Shown here piece after piece: positions 27,120 through 36,228 of a DNA stretch of 64,000 bases. The notes under the pieces are model-generated. The model was given only the letters and a program-made list of their open reading frames with translations. It was not told the DNA's origin and did no database searches. This DNA comes from CAIOZA01 sp964464375 (GTDB lineage: Bacteria; Bacteroidota; Ignavibacteria; Kapaibacteriales; UBA2268), in the NCBI GenBank assembly GCA_964464375.1, contig CAYXFU010000007.1:53366-117365 (forward strand), given 5' to 3'. The number at the start of each line of letters is the position of its first letter. Position 1 is the stretch's first letter. The translations under genes and the position numbers were made by a program.

Positions 27120-28910
27120 TTATCTGATAATCTGAATTTTTTTTAGAATTTCTCTTGAAGCATCAATAAATCTTATGAAATAGCTTCCTGAAACATAAGA
27201 GGACAGATTAACAGTGAGGAGCTGTTCACCTGAATTTGTCAACGCATATGTTTCAATAATTTGTCCGGTTTCACTAAGAATCTGAAGCTTAGATGAATTT
27301 CCAATTGAATTAATTTTACATAATATTATGTCCTGAGCAGGGTTAGGATACACACTGAGAATTTGTGTAGTTTCATTCAAAAGGTCAACTGAAGTTATAT
27401 CTATCGTTATGAAAGAACTGGGATCGGAAAACTCACCATATCCAACAGCATTCTTGCCTCTTACGTGCCAGTAATATTTTGTATTATTTTGTAAATAACC
27501 TTTTGGCACGAGATAGGAATTTTTCAGAATGTTTTCCTGGTTAATTAAAGTATATGAACCAAATTTATCGTTTCCAGAAAGTTGAACATGATAAGAAGTT
27601 GCACCTGTAATTACATCCCACTTCAAATCAGGTGTTAATGAAATACTTGTCTGAAGATCATTAGGTTCAGTCAAAATTGGCTTTTGTGGAGGTATGGCTT
27701 TGGTTGTGAAGGAACGAACTTCAGACCATGAACCTAAACCATATTGGTTCTTACCTGCAACTCTCCAGTAAAGTATTGTGCTTTCTGGTAGCAGTGAAGC
27801 AGTGAAAACCGGTGTTGATAAGTCAGCACGTTCATCAACAATATTTGCGAATAAATTGTCTCTTGAAATCTGGATTGTATATGTGTCTGCATCTGTTGCC
27901 GGATTCCAGGTAAAATTTGCTAATCCGGGATTAATATTTATTGCTGCATTTGCCGGGAGTATTAATGTTGGTGCATTTGGTGTTTGACCGGCTTGATCTG
28001 TGATTTTAAACCAATAAGTGTAGTCCTTCTTTGTCCCATTCAAATCAACATTTTTTATATTAACAGTGTATTTAACTTCCTTCTGAACAGTTGGAATTTT
28101 CCATTTTAATATATTAGGAATTCCTGCACCATCATTGTCACTGAAGACTCCTGAAGTTGGAACAATTTGATTCTGCTCATTTTTAATTTCAATAGTCGCA
28201 TTAGAATAGCTGACTTTTTGGTTATTCCAATAATTGAACTTATCGAAAACCGCAGTGAAACTAAAGTACCATGATTTATTATCCTTTGTATAAACCATGT
28301 TTGATGGGTAGTTTTGATAGGGATAGGCAACGAAATCGCTTTGCCAGTCCGATAAATTTTGTTTTTCAGCATCAATTACATAAATAGACATACCAGTTAC
28401 ACTGAACTGTGGATTTTGAACAGAAGCACCATCAACTCTGCCGATAGCAATAAATTTAAGGAAGGGATCGATAAGCCATCTTCTGTGTCCGCATACATCA
28501 ACGTTTTCATCAATTATCCAACTGGAGATACTGGATTCGGTTGTGGGCCATGTGGAGCCATAAAACCAACCGATATGAAGATTTGAATTACCTGAACCGG
28601 TTGAACCATCAGCGGAGTAACACTTCGAGTTAGTCGGAGGCGTATGGTCCAAAGTTTCGTTAGCCGCAGATAAGAGAGCAGATTTTTGCACATAAATATC
28701 TTTGGAATAATTATAAGTAACTGGTTTCAAACCATGGATAGTTCTTACTTTATTAACTAGGTTCAAAACTTTTTGTTTTTCTGAATCCTTAAGTGTTCCC
28801 TCTTTGCAAGTAGCAATGTCGGGCATAACATCATAAAACTCAGCCTGAGCCATGAGATTGAATGAAAGGTAAAGCAAGCCTATAAGTATTAGTGTAATTT
28901 TTGATTTCAT
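27120..28910 (-). CDS. secreted CAP-domain protein with FnIII domains and T9SS sorting domain
   Basis: A 596-residue exported protein. Signal peptide about 1-21. A CAP (SCP/PR-1) domain spans about 45-190: VRTIHGLKPVTYN, ANETLDHTPP, SNLHIGW, SSISSWIIDE and GHRRWLIDPFL, with the His residues typical of the CAP cleft. Two fibronectin type III-like domains follow (about 318-400 and 410-500, each with a WxV/I core and YYWHVRGKN pattern), then a T9SS C-terminal domain (VYPNPAQDI ... SGSYFIRFI). It is probably a surface or released protein of unknown substrate. Monocistronic. Confidence 0.88.
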   Translation of the reverse strand: MKSKITLILIGLLYLSFNLMAQAEFYDVMPDIATCKEGTLKDSEKQKVLNLVNKVRTIHGLKPVTYNYSKDIYVQKSALLSAANETLDHTPPTNSKCYSADGSTGSGNSNLHIGWFYGSTWPTTESSISSWIIDENVDVCGHRRWLIDPFLKFIAIGRVDGASVQNPQFSVTGMSIYVIDAEKQNLSDWQSDFVAYPYQNYPSNMVYTKDNKSWYFSFTAVFDKFNYWNNQKVSYSNATIEIKNEQNQIVPTSGVFSDNDGAGIPNILKWKIPTVQKEVKYTVNIKNVDLNGTKKDYTYWFKITDQAGQTPNAPTLILPANAAININPGLANFTWNPATDADTYTIQISRDNLFANIVDERADLSTPVFTASLLPESTILYWRVAGKNQYGLGSWSEVRSFTTKAIPPQKPILTEPNDLQTSISLTPDLKWDVITGATSYHVQLSGNDKFGSYTLINQENILKNSYLVPKGYLQNNTKYYWHVRGKNAVGYGEFSDPSSFITIDITSVDLLNETTQILSVYPNPAQDIILCKINSIGNSSKLQILSETGQIIETYALTNSGEQLLTVNLSSYVSGSYFIRFIDASREILKKIQIIR

Positions 28911-28948
28911 AAAATCTTCTTTTGAGATAGTTAAAAATATATAATTAA

Positions 28949-28971
28949 AAGGCAGGTTTGAAGCCTGCCTT
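28949..28971 (-). terminator. Rho-independent terminator of gcvH
   Basis: A perfect 8-bp stem (AAGGCAGG with CCTGCCTT) has a 7-nt loop and a T-run on the minus strand. It begins 8 bp past the gcvH stop. Confidence 0.88.
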
Positions 28972-28979
28972 GATAATAT

Positions 28980-29360
28980 TTAGTGTCCAACTAATTGCGT
29001 ATAAGCAGACACATCAAGCAAATCGTCTATCTCTGCTAAATTAGAAATTTCAATTTTTATCATCCAACCAGCTCCGTAAGGATCGGAGTTAACAACTGCA
29101 GGGTCATCATTAAGAGCAGTATTTATTTCGATGACTTTGCCGCTGACAGGAGCAAAGATATCAGAAACTGTCTTCACAGCTTCTATTGTACCAAAACTCT
29201 CGCCTTTGGTAATTGTAGTTACGCTGTCTGATATATCAACATAAACAACGTCACCCAATTCGCTTTGAGCGTGTTCGGTTACGCCTATAGTTCCAATGTT
29301 TCCGCTAACTGAAACCCACTCGTGATCTTCTGTGTACTTTAAATTTTCTGGAAAATTCAT
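28980..29360 (-). CDS. gcvH: glycine cleavage system H protein
   Basis: A 126-residue lipoyl-carrier protein. The lipoylation Lys is in ESFGTIEAVKTVSD, and the N-terminal KYTEDHEWV and C-terminal NSDPYGAGWMIKI patterns are diagnostic. It carries the aminomethyl group between the P, T and L proteins. The other gcv genes are not in the window, so it is a stand-alone unit with its own terminator. Confidence 0.96.
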   Translation of the reverse strand: MNFPENLKYTEDHEWVSVSGNIGTIGVTEHAQSELGDVVYVDISDSVTTITKGESFGTIEAVKTVSDIFAPVSGKVIEINTALNDDPAVVNSDPYGAGWMIKIEISNLAEIDDLLDVSAYTQLVGH

Positions 29361-29640
29361 TTAATCCTCAATGTTAAAACTAAATATTCAATTAAATAAG
29401 GAATTAGAATGTAAAATTATAGAAGAATTTCGATTTATCAAAATTATTACTTAGAAAAATTTGCTATTCTTGAATAGATTCTGAGTAAAATTAATTCTTG
29501 ATTTTATTTTGGATAAACCATAATTATTTTAAGAATTAAATAATCAATGAAATATTAATTGTTTCACCAATTTTTTCTTATGTACTACGTTAAATTACAT
29601 AACAAAATTGAAATTAAAGATAGAATAATTGAGAATAAAT

Positions 29641-30342
29641 ATGAGTATAAATGTACTAGCTTTTAATTGTTTTAAAACTGACACAAACGGAGCAACCGGA
29701 AAGTTACTAAATACTTTTATCGAAGGTATGAAGGAAGCCGGTGCAGATGTTGACGTTGTATGTACTGAGAATTTGAAAATCGAAAAGTGCAATGCCTGCA
29801 CTGAAGATCCTTCATTCGTATCTAACGGTACTTGCAGAATAGTTGATGATATGCAGGATATTTATCCATTGCTTAAAAAATCCGATATTTGGATATTTGC
29901 TACACCAAATCAACCATATTCAATAAATAAAAATCTGATTAGACTGCTCGACAGGCTTGAACCTCTTTTCGATCCATGCATAACTTTCACAAACGGCACC
30001 ACCGAATCACATAAAAGCTGTAATGGAAAAGTTGTTCTTTTGTCAGCCAGTGATGAATGGGATATAACAGCATTTGATAATCTTATTGAACACTTTGACT
30101 CAACAAGTTTATTATTTGGAAGAGAGTTTATTGGTTCTGTTCTAAGAACTCATGCCTGGGCTATGAATACTCAGGTGCTTAATCACAGAGAAACTGAAGA
30201 CATATTAAATTCAGTAAAAACTGCCGGAAAAGAATTAATTCAGAATGGAAAATTTAATCCTTCAACACTTGCCCGAGTGAACCAGGAATTAGTTTCGAAA
30301 CAGTCAATTCTAAATCAATTGAATAATATTGTAGCCTCTTAA
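29641..30342 (+). CDS. flavodoxin-like / NADPH-dependent FMN reductase family protein
   Basis: A 233-residue protein with the flavodoxin-like alternating alpha/beta layout. The N-terminal strand and loop (LAFNCFKTDTNGATGKLLNTFIEGM) correspond to the phosphate-binding loop. NACTEDPSFVSNGTCRIVDDM resembles the C-x-A-C...C-x-I-x-D-D-M segment of iron-sulfur flavoprotein/NAD(P)H-FMN reductases. The TPNQPYSINKNLIRLLDRL block is also typical. The ATG at 29641 is taken over an upstream TTG. Redox partner unknown. About 280 AT-rich bases separate it from divergent gcvH; I see no other gene there. Confidence 0.75.
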   Translation: MSINVLAFNCFKTDTNGATGKLLNTFIEGMKEAGADVDVVCTENLKIEKCNACTEDPSFVSNGTCRIVDDMQDIYPLLKKSDIWIFATPNQPYSINKNLIRLLDRLEPLFDPCITFTNGTTESHKSCNGKVVLLSASDEWDITAFDNLIEHFDSTSLLFGREFIGSVLRTHAWAMNTQVLNHRETEDILNSVKTAGKELIQNGKFNPSTLARVNQELVSKQSILNQLNNIVAS

Positions 30343-30348
30343 TTAAGA

Positions 30349-31158
30349 TTAGTTATATCTTTTAAGAGGTTGTGGCATCATAAAGGGCTCGATTATTAAT
30401 GTTTTGCCGGTTGCTGCATCTACCTTTGTATAAACGCCACAAATGCGATTATCACCATCCCCCATTTCGAACTTGAATGGGGTTTGAAGCAAGAATCTTT
30501 TGATCGCAATATCCTTTCTTAACCCTAACACTGAATTGTAGGGACCTGTCATTCCAACATCTGTGATGTAACCTGTTCCTTGTGGCAGAATCCACGCATC
30601 GGCTGTTTGAACATGAGTATGAGTGCCGAAAATCGCTGACACCTTACCATCAAGATACCAGGAAAAGGCAATTTTTTCTGCGGTAGCATCCGCATGGAAA
30701 TCGACATAAATAATGTTAGTTCTTTCTTTAATAATATTCAAAGCAAAATCGGCTGATCTGAATGGGCAGTCTATTGCCTGCATATAAGTTCTTCCCTGAA
30801 GGTTGAGTACTGCTATTTCAGGACCGTCCTCTATCTGATAAAATGTAAAACCTAGTCCGGGATTACCATGAGGATAGTTAAGAGGTCTAAGTATTTTTTG
30901 ATTCTGAGTTAAGATTTGTCTGCCTTTCCAGTTGTCCCAGACATGATTACCGGTTGTTATAATGTCAACCCCCTGAACAGTGAGCTGTGAAGCTTCATCC
31001 TCAGTAATGCCCTTTCCATCAGCGGCATTTTCTCCATTGGCAATTATTAAATCAGGTTGATATTTTTCTATCAAGCCCGGCATGTGGGTTTGTACTGCTT
31101 TTAAGCCTGGTTTGCCGACAACATCTCCGATAAAAATTGTATTTATTACTTCTTTCAT
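30349..31158 (-). CDS. YmdB-type metallophosphoesterase (TIGR00282 family)
   Basis: A 269-residue metallophosphoesterase: IFIGDVVGKPG at the start, IIANGENAADGKG, TTGNHVWDN, YVDFHADATAEK and FGTHTHVQTAD supply the metal ligands (D, N, H). This is the TIGR00282/YmdB family; the Bacillus member hydrolyses 2',3'-cyclic nucleotides and affects RNA turnover and biofilm decisions. Full length. The end is 6 bp from the convergent flavodoxin-like gene. Confidence 0.92.
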   Translation of the reverse strand: MKEVINTIFIGDVVGKPGLKAVQTHMPGLIEKYQPDLIIANGENAADGKGITEDEASQLTVQGVDIITTGNHVWDNWKGRQILTQNQKILRPLNYPHGNPGLGFTFYQIEDGPEIAVLNLQGRTYMQAIDCPFRSADFALNIIKERTNIIYVDFHADATAEKIAFSWYLDGKVSAIFGTHTHVQTADAWILPQGTGYITDVGMTGPYNSVLGLRKDIAIKRFLLQTPFKFEMGDGDNRICGVYTKVDAATGKTLIIEPFMMPQPLKRYN

Positions 31159-31260
31159 TTTTTGTCTTTTTATTATTTGAATTTAAGCAAGTTAATAAAA
31201 AATGGCTTTAATCGTAAATGATTTTATATAATTTGATAACAATGAATTGTTTTTTAGCTG

Positions 31261-31809
31261 ATGAAGATATATACAAAAACCGGTGATGATGGTTCAACCG
31301 GCTTAAATGGTGGGAAGCGTGTACCAAAAAGTGATTTGAGGGTAAGTGTTTATGGTACAATTGATGAATTGAATTCTCTTCTTGGAATTGCTGTAGCATT
31401 CGATGTGCCGGAGCCGATTAAGGAATCCCTGGTAAAATTAAATTCGATTCTGTTCATTGCCGGATCTGACATAGCGACGCCTATGAATAACAAGATAAAT
31501 ATTGAGAGAATAAACACAGAAAATATTTTATGGCTTGAGAATTTGATAGATGAATATACTTCACAATTGCCTGAGCTGAGGCATTTCATTCTGCCCGGTG
31601 GAAGTCAGCAATCAGCTTTTCTTCATTTAGCCCGAACAGTCTGCAGAAGGGCTGAAAGAATTGCTGTTGAACTTTCTCAGAGTGAAGAGCTTGGGGAATT
31701 TATTATTAAATTTTTGAACCGACTATCTGATTATTTATTTACAGCGTCGAGATATGCCAATCAACTTGCCGGTAAAGCAGATATAGAATGGATTCCTATA
31801 AAGAAATAG
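31261..31809 (+). CDS. cob(I)alamin adenosyltransferase, PduO type
   Basis: A 182-residue enzyme with the PduO N-terminal domain signature: TKTGDDGSTGL for ATP binding, YGTIDELNSLLG, CRRAERIAV and NRLSDYLFTASRY. It converts cob(I)alamin and ATP to adenosylcobalamin, implying use of B12-dependent enzymes. Trimeric family of this length. Only 2 bp separate its stop from the convergent MFS gene. Confidence 0.94.
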   Translation: MKIYTKTGDDGSTGLNGGKRVPKSDLRVSVYGTIDELNSLLGIAVAFDVPEPIKESLVKLNSILFIAGSDIATPMNNKINIERINTENILWLENLIDEYTSQLPELRHFILPGGSQQSAFLHLARTVCRRAERIAVELSQSEELGEFIIKFLNRLSDYLFTASRYANQLAGKADIEWIPIKK

Positions 31810-31811
31810 GA

Positions 31812-32981
31812 TCATTTTTCTGCTCTGACAAACCAGATAAAGTAAACCACTATCAGAATAGAAATTAATCCGGATACAAAAAAGGGTGTTGTCGGAGAAA
31901 TATAATGCCACATCAAACCGGCAGACACACTCGAAATCAGAGTGCCAACACTCTGAAAACTATTATAAAAACCAATTGCAGTTGCCGTTTCATCCTTCTT
32001 TGCTATGTTTGATATCCACGCTTTGGAAATACCTTCAGTAGCAGCAGCATAAAGACCATAAAGGAAAAATAATACAAGAAATTGCTCAATTGAAGTAGCA
32101 AATCCTAAACCAAGGTAAACCAGAGTGAAGCAAACCAAGCCAAGAATGAATGTCATTTTCAAGCCTATTTTATCTCCTAAGTATCCGATCGGTGTTGAAG
32201 CTAATGCATAAACGAGATTATAGAAAATATAAGCTCCAATCACCCATGTGTCAGTAAACCCCTTTTGTTTGAGCATAAGAAGAAGAAACATATCCGAACT
32301 GTTTATGAGAACGAATATCAAAAGACCAATCACAAGCCTTTTATAATTTCCAGTTGATGTTCTCCAGTATCCAAGAAAGGAGAAAAAACCGGCATTTATT
32401 TTTGTAATTCCTGGTTTTATAATATTATCTTTAAGTGTAAATGTTAGAACCACACCCAAAACTGCAGGAATAAAAGCAATATAGAATAAATGAATGTAAT
32501 TTCCTGGAAAGAAAACCAGATAAAGCAATGCAAGAGCAGGACCAATTGCAGCACCTAATGTATCTGCGGCACGATGAAGCCCGAAAACTTTACCTTTATT
32601 CTCAGGTGAAGATTCTGAGGAAAGAATTGCATCTCTGGCTGATGTGCGTATTCCTTTGCCTAAACGGTCAACTGTTCTGGAAAATAGAACCCATAGAGGA
32701 TGAGCAATGAGAGCCATCGCAGGTTTTGCTAATGAACTCAGACCATATCCAAGTCTTACGAAGAGAACACGCTTGCCGGTAAGATCGGATAATTTTCCGA
32801 AATATCCTTTGCTGAATCCTGCTGTAGCTTCAGCAATACCTTCGAGAATGCCGATCCAAATAACTGAAAAGCCTATGCTTTTGAGAAACATTGGCATCAC
32901 AGGATAGAGCATTTCACTTGATATATCAGTGAACATGCTAACTAATGACAACAGAATAATTGTTTTCGTAAATACTTTCAT
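31812..32981 (-). CDS. major facilitator superfamily transporter
   Basis: A 389-residue integral membrane protein with about 12 predicted transmembrane helices. The loop 2-3 motif is GYFGKLSDLTGKRV, and DRLGKGIRTSARDA follows helix 4, a pattern shared by a bacterial MFS subfamily with unknown substrate. The second half has PIGYLGDKIGLK as the equivalent loop. Single gene, convergent with the adenosyltransferase gene. Confidence 0.9.
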   Translation of the reverse strand: MKVFTKTIILLSLVSMFTDISSEMLYPVMPMFLKSIGFSVIWIGILEGIAEATAGFSKGYFGKLSDLTGKRVLFVRLGYGLSSLAKPAMALIAHPLWVLFSRTVDRLGKGIRTSARDAILSSESSPENKGKVFGLHRAADTLGAAIGPALALLYLVFFPGNYIHLFYIAFIPAVLGVVLTFTLKDNIIKPGITKINAGFFSFLGYWRTSTGNYKRLVIGLLIFVLINSSDMFLLLMLKQKGFTDTWVIGAYIFYNLVYALASTPIGYLGDKIGLKMTFILGLVCFTLVYLGLGFATSIEQFLVLFFLYGLYAAATEGISKAWISNIAKKDETATAIGFYNSFQSVGTLISSVSAGLMWHYISPTTPFFVSGLISILIVVYFIWFVRAEK

Positions 32982-33075
32982 TTTATATTATTGCTGAATT
33001 TTTCTTTATAAATGTTTTTCATAATTTGCAAAATAATAGAAATGATCTATATGGAAAAATTAATTTGGAGTTAAG

Positions 33076-33639
33076 ATGATCAGACCAGATTGGGACCAAT
33101 TATATATAACGATGTGCTATCTTGTCGGCATGCGTAGCAAGGATGATATGACTCATGTGGGATCAGTCATTGTTGATTCTGATAATGTGCTAGTGGCGAC
33201 AGGTTACAACTCATTACCGCGTGGAATAGGCGTCGACAGAGAAGGAAAAAGACTTTCGCGTGAAGGCGGTGAGAAATACTTTTGGGTAGAACATGCTGAA
33301 AGAAATGCAATATACAATGCCGCAAGAAGAGGAACTGTGCTTAAGGGTTGTAAAATTTATGTTCCCTGGCTACCTTGTTGTGATTGTGCAAGAGGTATCA
33401 TTCAGAGCGGAATAGCCGAAGTGCTTATTCATCAAAACGGACAGGATTTTTATGATGAAAATACCAACGGGAAGTGGGTTGATTCATATAAACGCACTCA
33501 AGATATGTTCCTTGAATCAGGTGTTAGACTTAAATTTATTACTTGCGATATCGTTGTTCCGGAAATATATATGAACGGAATGAACCACGATGCTTTGGTC
33601 TTTTTGAATAACAAAAAAGATAAGTCAAATGAGAAATAA
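33076..33639 (+). CDS. deoxycytidylate deaminase family protein
   Basis: A 187-residue zinc deaminase of the cytidine/dCMP deaminase fold. The zinc site and general base are VEHAERNAI (HAE) and PWLPCCDCA (PCxxC). The N-terminal YLVGMRSKDDMTHVGSVIVD segment and length fit dCMP deaminases, which supply dUMP for thymidylate synthesis. GGAG lies 6 nt before the ATG. The YhcH-like gene follows after 2 bp. Confidence 0.85.
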   Translation: MIRPDWDQLYITMCYLVGMRSKDDMTHVGSVIVDSDNVLVATGYNSLPRGIGVDREGKRLSREGGEKYFWVEHAERNAIYNAARRGTVLKGCKIYVPWLPCCDCARGIIQSGIAEVLIHQNGQDFYDENTNGKWVDSYKRTQDMFLESGVRLKFITCDIVVPEIYMNGMNHDALVFLNNKKDKSNEK

Positions 33640-33641
33640 AT

Positions 33642-34088
33642 ATGATAATTGACAACCAAGAGTATTTAGAGAAATATTCATCCTTAAATGAATACTTCAA
33701 AAACCTTGATGATTATTTGAAACATACTGATTTGACAAATCTTTCCGCCGGAACTTATAAGATTTGTGATGATGATTTATATCTTATAATTTCGGAAAGC
33801 AAACCTGATGAGAATCCTGTTATTATCACTGAAGCCCATAGGAAATACATCGATTGTCAGATAGCTGTAGAGGGTGAATTCCAACTGGGCTGGAAGGCAC
33901 TGAAGGATTGTACTAAGATCAAGACTGAATATTCTGAAGAAAAAGAAGCCATCTTTTTTGATGATGAACCGGAGATGTTTGTTGATATGAAACCCGGAAT
34001 GTTCTCATTGCTTTTTCCTCAGGATGTGCATACGATCTATCCTAATAATGAATATTTAAAACGAGCAATATTTAAGATATTAGTATGA
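33642..34088 (+). CDS. YhcH/YjgK/YiaL family protein (DUF386)
   Basis: A 148-residue cupin-like protein. Family marks: SAGTYKICDDDLYLIISES, the metal-binding EAHRKYIDCQI, GWKALKDC and the C-terminal FPQDVHTIYPN. Family members are linked to sugar or sialic acid metabolism, but the role here is unknown. It lies 2 bp after the deaminase gene and overlaps the next gene by 4 bp (ATGA), so the three are cotranscribed. Confidence 0.88.
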   Translation: MIIDNQEYLEKYSSLNEYFKNLDDYLKHTDLTNLSAGTYKICDDDLYLIISESKPDENPVIITEAHRKYIDCQIAVEGEFQLGWKALKDCTKIKTEYSEEKEAIFFDDEPEMFVDMKPGMFSLLFPQDVHTIYPNNEYLKRAIFKILV

Positions 34089-34630
34089 AGAAGTTTTTAA
34101 ATAGTAAGATAGTTAGAAAATATAGGACACAAATTGTTGTAATCTTGTTATTTGTTGGATTCTTAATTTATTTAATATTTATAACTAATGGATACTTCAT
34201 TGTCCCATTAATCTTGTTTTTATTAATAATGTTGCTTATCCCAGGTAATTTTTTAAATGATCAATATCTAATAAAAAAATATATTGGCAATAGAATTAAA
34301 ACATTTGGGCAGATTACAATCCATGAGGGTGGATTTTATATAGGTGATTTTTTTGTCAATAGTTCCAGATATTATAAAAAAGTTGAAATTGATTGTTTTT
34401 CATGGAATCATTTAAAAAAATATAAATGGGATGATGATTTGGGGCAAATTCAGTATGGTATTACATTTATACTTGATGATGGGTTGCGGGAGAAAAGAAA
34501 TTTTTGGAGGAATCCAGTGGATTTCCATCAATTCAATGATTTAGGAAATGGGTTATATCAATTTAAAATTTTCATTAATAGAAGCTATATGGATGAAATA
34601 ACTTATTTTCTTCAGAAATATTTAAATTAA
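34085..34630 (+). CDS. uncharacterised small membrane protein (tandem paralog 1)
   Basis: Not recognised. 181 residues: a basic N-terminus, two adjacent hydrophobic helices (about 17-35 and 37-55), then a soluble domain. The soluble part carries a CFSWNHLKKYKWDDD motif followed by GQIQYGITF and a C-terminal beta/helical end. The next gene has the same order of elements, so the two are tandem duplicates. It resembles small membrane proteins with a Trp-rich PH-like domain, but this is only an impression. Base composition is more AT-rich than the genes before it. Start overlaps the YhcH stop. Confidence 0.7.
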   Translation: MKKFLNSKIVRKYRTQIVVILLFVGFLIYLIFITNGYFIVPLILFLLIMLLIPGNFLNDQYLIKKYIGNRIKTFGQITIHEGGFYIGDFFVNSSRYYKKVEIDCFSWNHLKKYKWDDDLGQIQYGITFILDDGLREKRNFWRNPVDFHQFNDLGNGLYQFKIFINRSYMDEITYFLQKYLN

Positions 34631-34671
34631 TAGAAACATCTTTAAATTTAAAATTAAAATAGTCAAAATAT

Positions 34672-35154
34672 ATGAAGAAGATTTTAAACATTAAAATAAT
34701 CAGGAAGTATCATTATATCATTGAGATTCTACTCTGGATATTTATTATGATTCCTTTGAATATATTGCTAAATGGTAAAATATTCGAAAATTCTTTTTGG
34801 TACACTTGGGTATTAGTATATGCTGTATGCATATTTATTGTCATTGCTTTCAAGCTCTGTCTAAGATATTTTTACATCGGAAAAGTGGTAAAAAAGTTCA
34901 AGAGGCTTACGGTTTGTGAACGAGGGATTTATAATGGATCATTCTCGATATTTTGGGATCAGATAGCCTGTTATAAATGGGATAATGATATTGGACAGCA
35001 TCAGTATGGAATGACGTTCCACCTAACTGACGACTTTGATGGACTAATTAAGCTGGATGACGGATACTATGAGCTGAGACATTATGTCAAGAGGGAAGAT
35101 AAGGATAAGATAAGAGAAGCACTGAACGGAAAGATAAAGGAAATTGAAAATTAA
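34672..35154 (+). CDS. uncharacterised small membrane protein (tandem paralog 2)
   Basis: Not recognised. 160 residues with two hydrophobic helices near the start and a soluble C-terminal domain. Shares the MKK-IL/FN-KI-RKY opening and the block IFWDQIACYKWDNDIGQHQY with the preceding gene (Trp, KW-D-D/N-D and GQ-QYG-TF conserved). The linker between helices and domain is shorter. Probably a duplication product; function unknown. Confidence 0.65.
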   Translation: MKKILNIKIIRKYHYIIEILLWIFIMIPLNILLNGKIFENSFWYTWVLVYAVCIFIVIAFKLCLRYFYIGKVVKKFKRLTVCERGIYNGSFSIFWDQIACYKWDNDIGQHQYGMTFHLTDDFDGLIKLDDGYYELRHYVKREDKDKIREALNGKIKEIEN

Positions 35155-35235
35155 TTTACGAATAAGCGTAACAAAAAATAATACTTAGTAGGTTTCGTTT
35201 CTATAATTGATTATTATAAATAGGCTCAATTAAAT

Positions 35236-35448
35236 ATGTCAGACAATAATATCCTTTTCGAAATAAATCAGCTTCCTGATAATTTAAAGCAAGAAGCCTT
35301 GCATTATATTATTTTTTTAAAGAAAGAATATCTACAGTCGAATATAGTTAATGGTACGGATAAACGTGTTTTCGGGAGAGTAAAAGGTAAATATCAACTT
35401 GCACCAGATTTTGATGAACCTTTGGAAGATTTCAGAGAGTATATGTAA
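35236..35448 (+). CDS. antitoxin-like protein of the DUF2281/VapB type
   Basis: A 70-residue protein: an N-terminal helical segment (LPDNLKQEALHYIIFLKKEY) as in DUF2281 antitoxins, then a linker and an acidic toxin-binding tail (FDEPLEDFREYM). The stop overlaps the start of a PIN-domain gene by one base (TAATG), the usual antitoxin-toxin coupling. Confidence 0.85.
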   Translation: MSDNNILFEINQLPDNLKQEALHYIIFLKKEYLQSNIVNGTDKRVFGRVKGKYQLAPDFDEPLEDFREYM

Positions 35449-35843
35449 TGAGATATTTGATCGATACTCATACTTTTTTGTGGTTCAACAACGGATCATC
35501 TGAAATTAGTCAGATAGCAAAATCTATGATTGAAAACAAAGAAAATGAGATATTTATTAGTATTGCAAGTCTTTGGGAAATATCAATTAAATCAGCATTA
35601 GGCAAATTAGTCATATCTAGTGATTTTGAAACAGTAATTGATGATGTTATTCAAAGTGAAATTGAGGTATTATCGATTAATTTTACTCATTTAGTAACTC
35701 AAAATAAATTACCTTTTCATCATAAAGATCCATTCGATAGAATTATTATTTCTCAGGGAATTGTAGAGAATATGGAAATTATAAGTAAGGATGAGAAATT
35801 TGATGATTATTTATTTGATGAGAAGATCAAGCGTATTTGGTAG
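35448..35843 (+). CDS. PIN-domain toxin (VapC-like)
   Basis: A 131-residue PIN-domain ribonuclease. Acidic catalytic residues are visible: Asp in LIDTHTFLW, Glu in ASLWEISIKSALGKL, Asp in DPFDRIII and the late Asp in ISKDEKF. Such toxins cleave RNA, often initiator tRNA or rRNA, and are neutralised by the upstream partner. Full length for the subfamily. Confidence 0.9.
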   Translation: MRYLIDTHTFLWFNNGSSEISQIAKSMIENKENEIFISIASLWEISIKSALGKLVISSDFETVIDDVIQSEIEVLSINFTHLVTQNKLPFHHKDPFDRIIISQGIVENMEIISKDEKFDDYLFDEKIKRIW

Positions 35844-35909
35844 TAAAAGTACAATTTCTTGCCATCAATTTACGAAAAACTCTTTAGAATCCAGGATCCT
35901 AAAAATACT

Positions 35910-36125
35910 TTAATCATTTTCAAGATGCTTCATTAAATCATCAACAGAACCATGAATGACATTTCCATTTTTATAATTTTGCTCAGCCTCTTTTACCCTT
36001 TCAACAAGAGCGTCGCGTCGAGCTTCAATTATTTGCTTCTGAATTAAATCTAGTAAATACTCTTTATCTTCAAGATGAAGTTCGTTATACATTGAGTATG
36101 CATCATTTAATGTCGCAGTCTGCAT
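35910..36125 (-). CDS. orphan antitoxin-like small protein
   Basis: A 71-residue protein preceded by GGAG (6-7 nt spacing). The sequence (MQTATLNDAYSMYNELHLED, then KEYLLDLIQKQIIEARRDAL and a C-terminal GSVDDLMKHLEND) resembles small antitoxins found beside RelE/ParE-type toxins. No toxin gene is on its strand: only about 66 bp separate its stop from the convergent VapC-like gene. It therefore looks like an orphan, either a remnant or a solitary antitoxin. Confidence 0.65.
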   Translation of the reverse strand: MQTATLNDAYSMYNELHLEDKEYLLDLIQKQIIEARRDALVERVKEAEQNYKNGNVIHGSVDDLMKHLEND

Positions 36126-36228
36126 TACTAATCTCCTTTTTTTTTATTATTATGTTCAAAACGATAGAAAAAGTTCAATATTGTTTATATTAAAATTATA
36201 ACACTCTCAATTTACCATGACATTGTTT

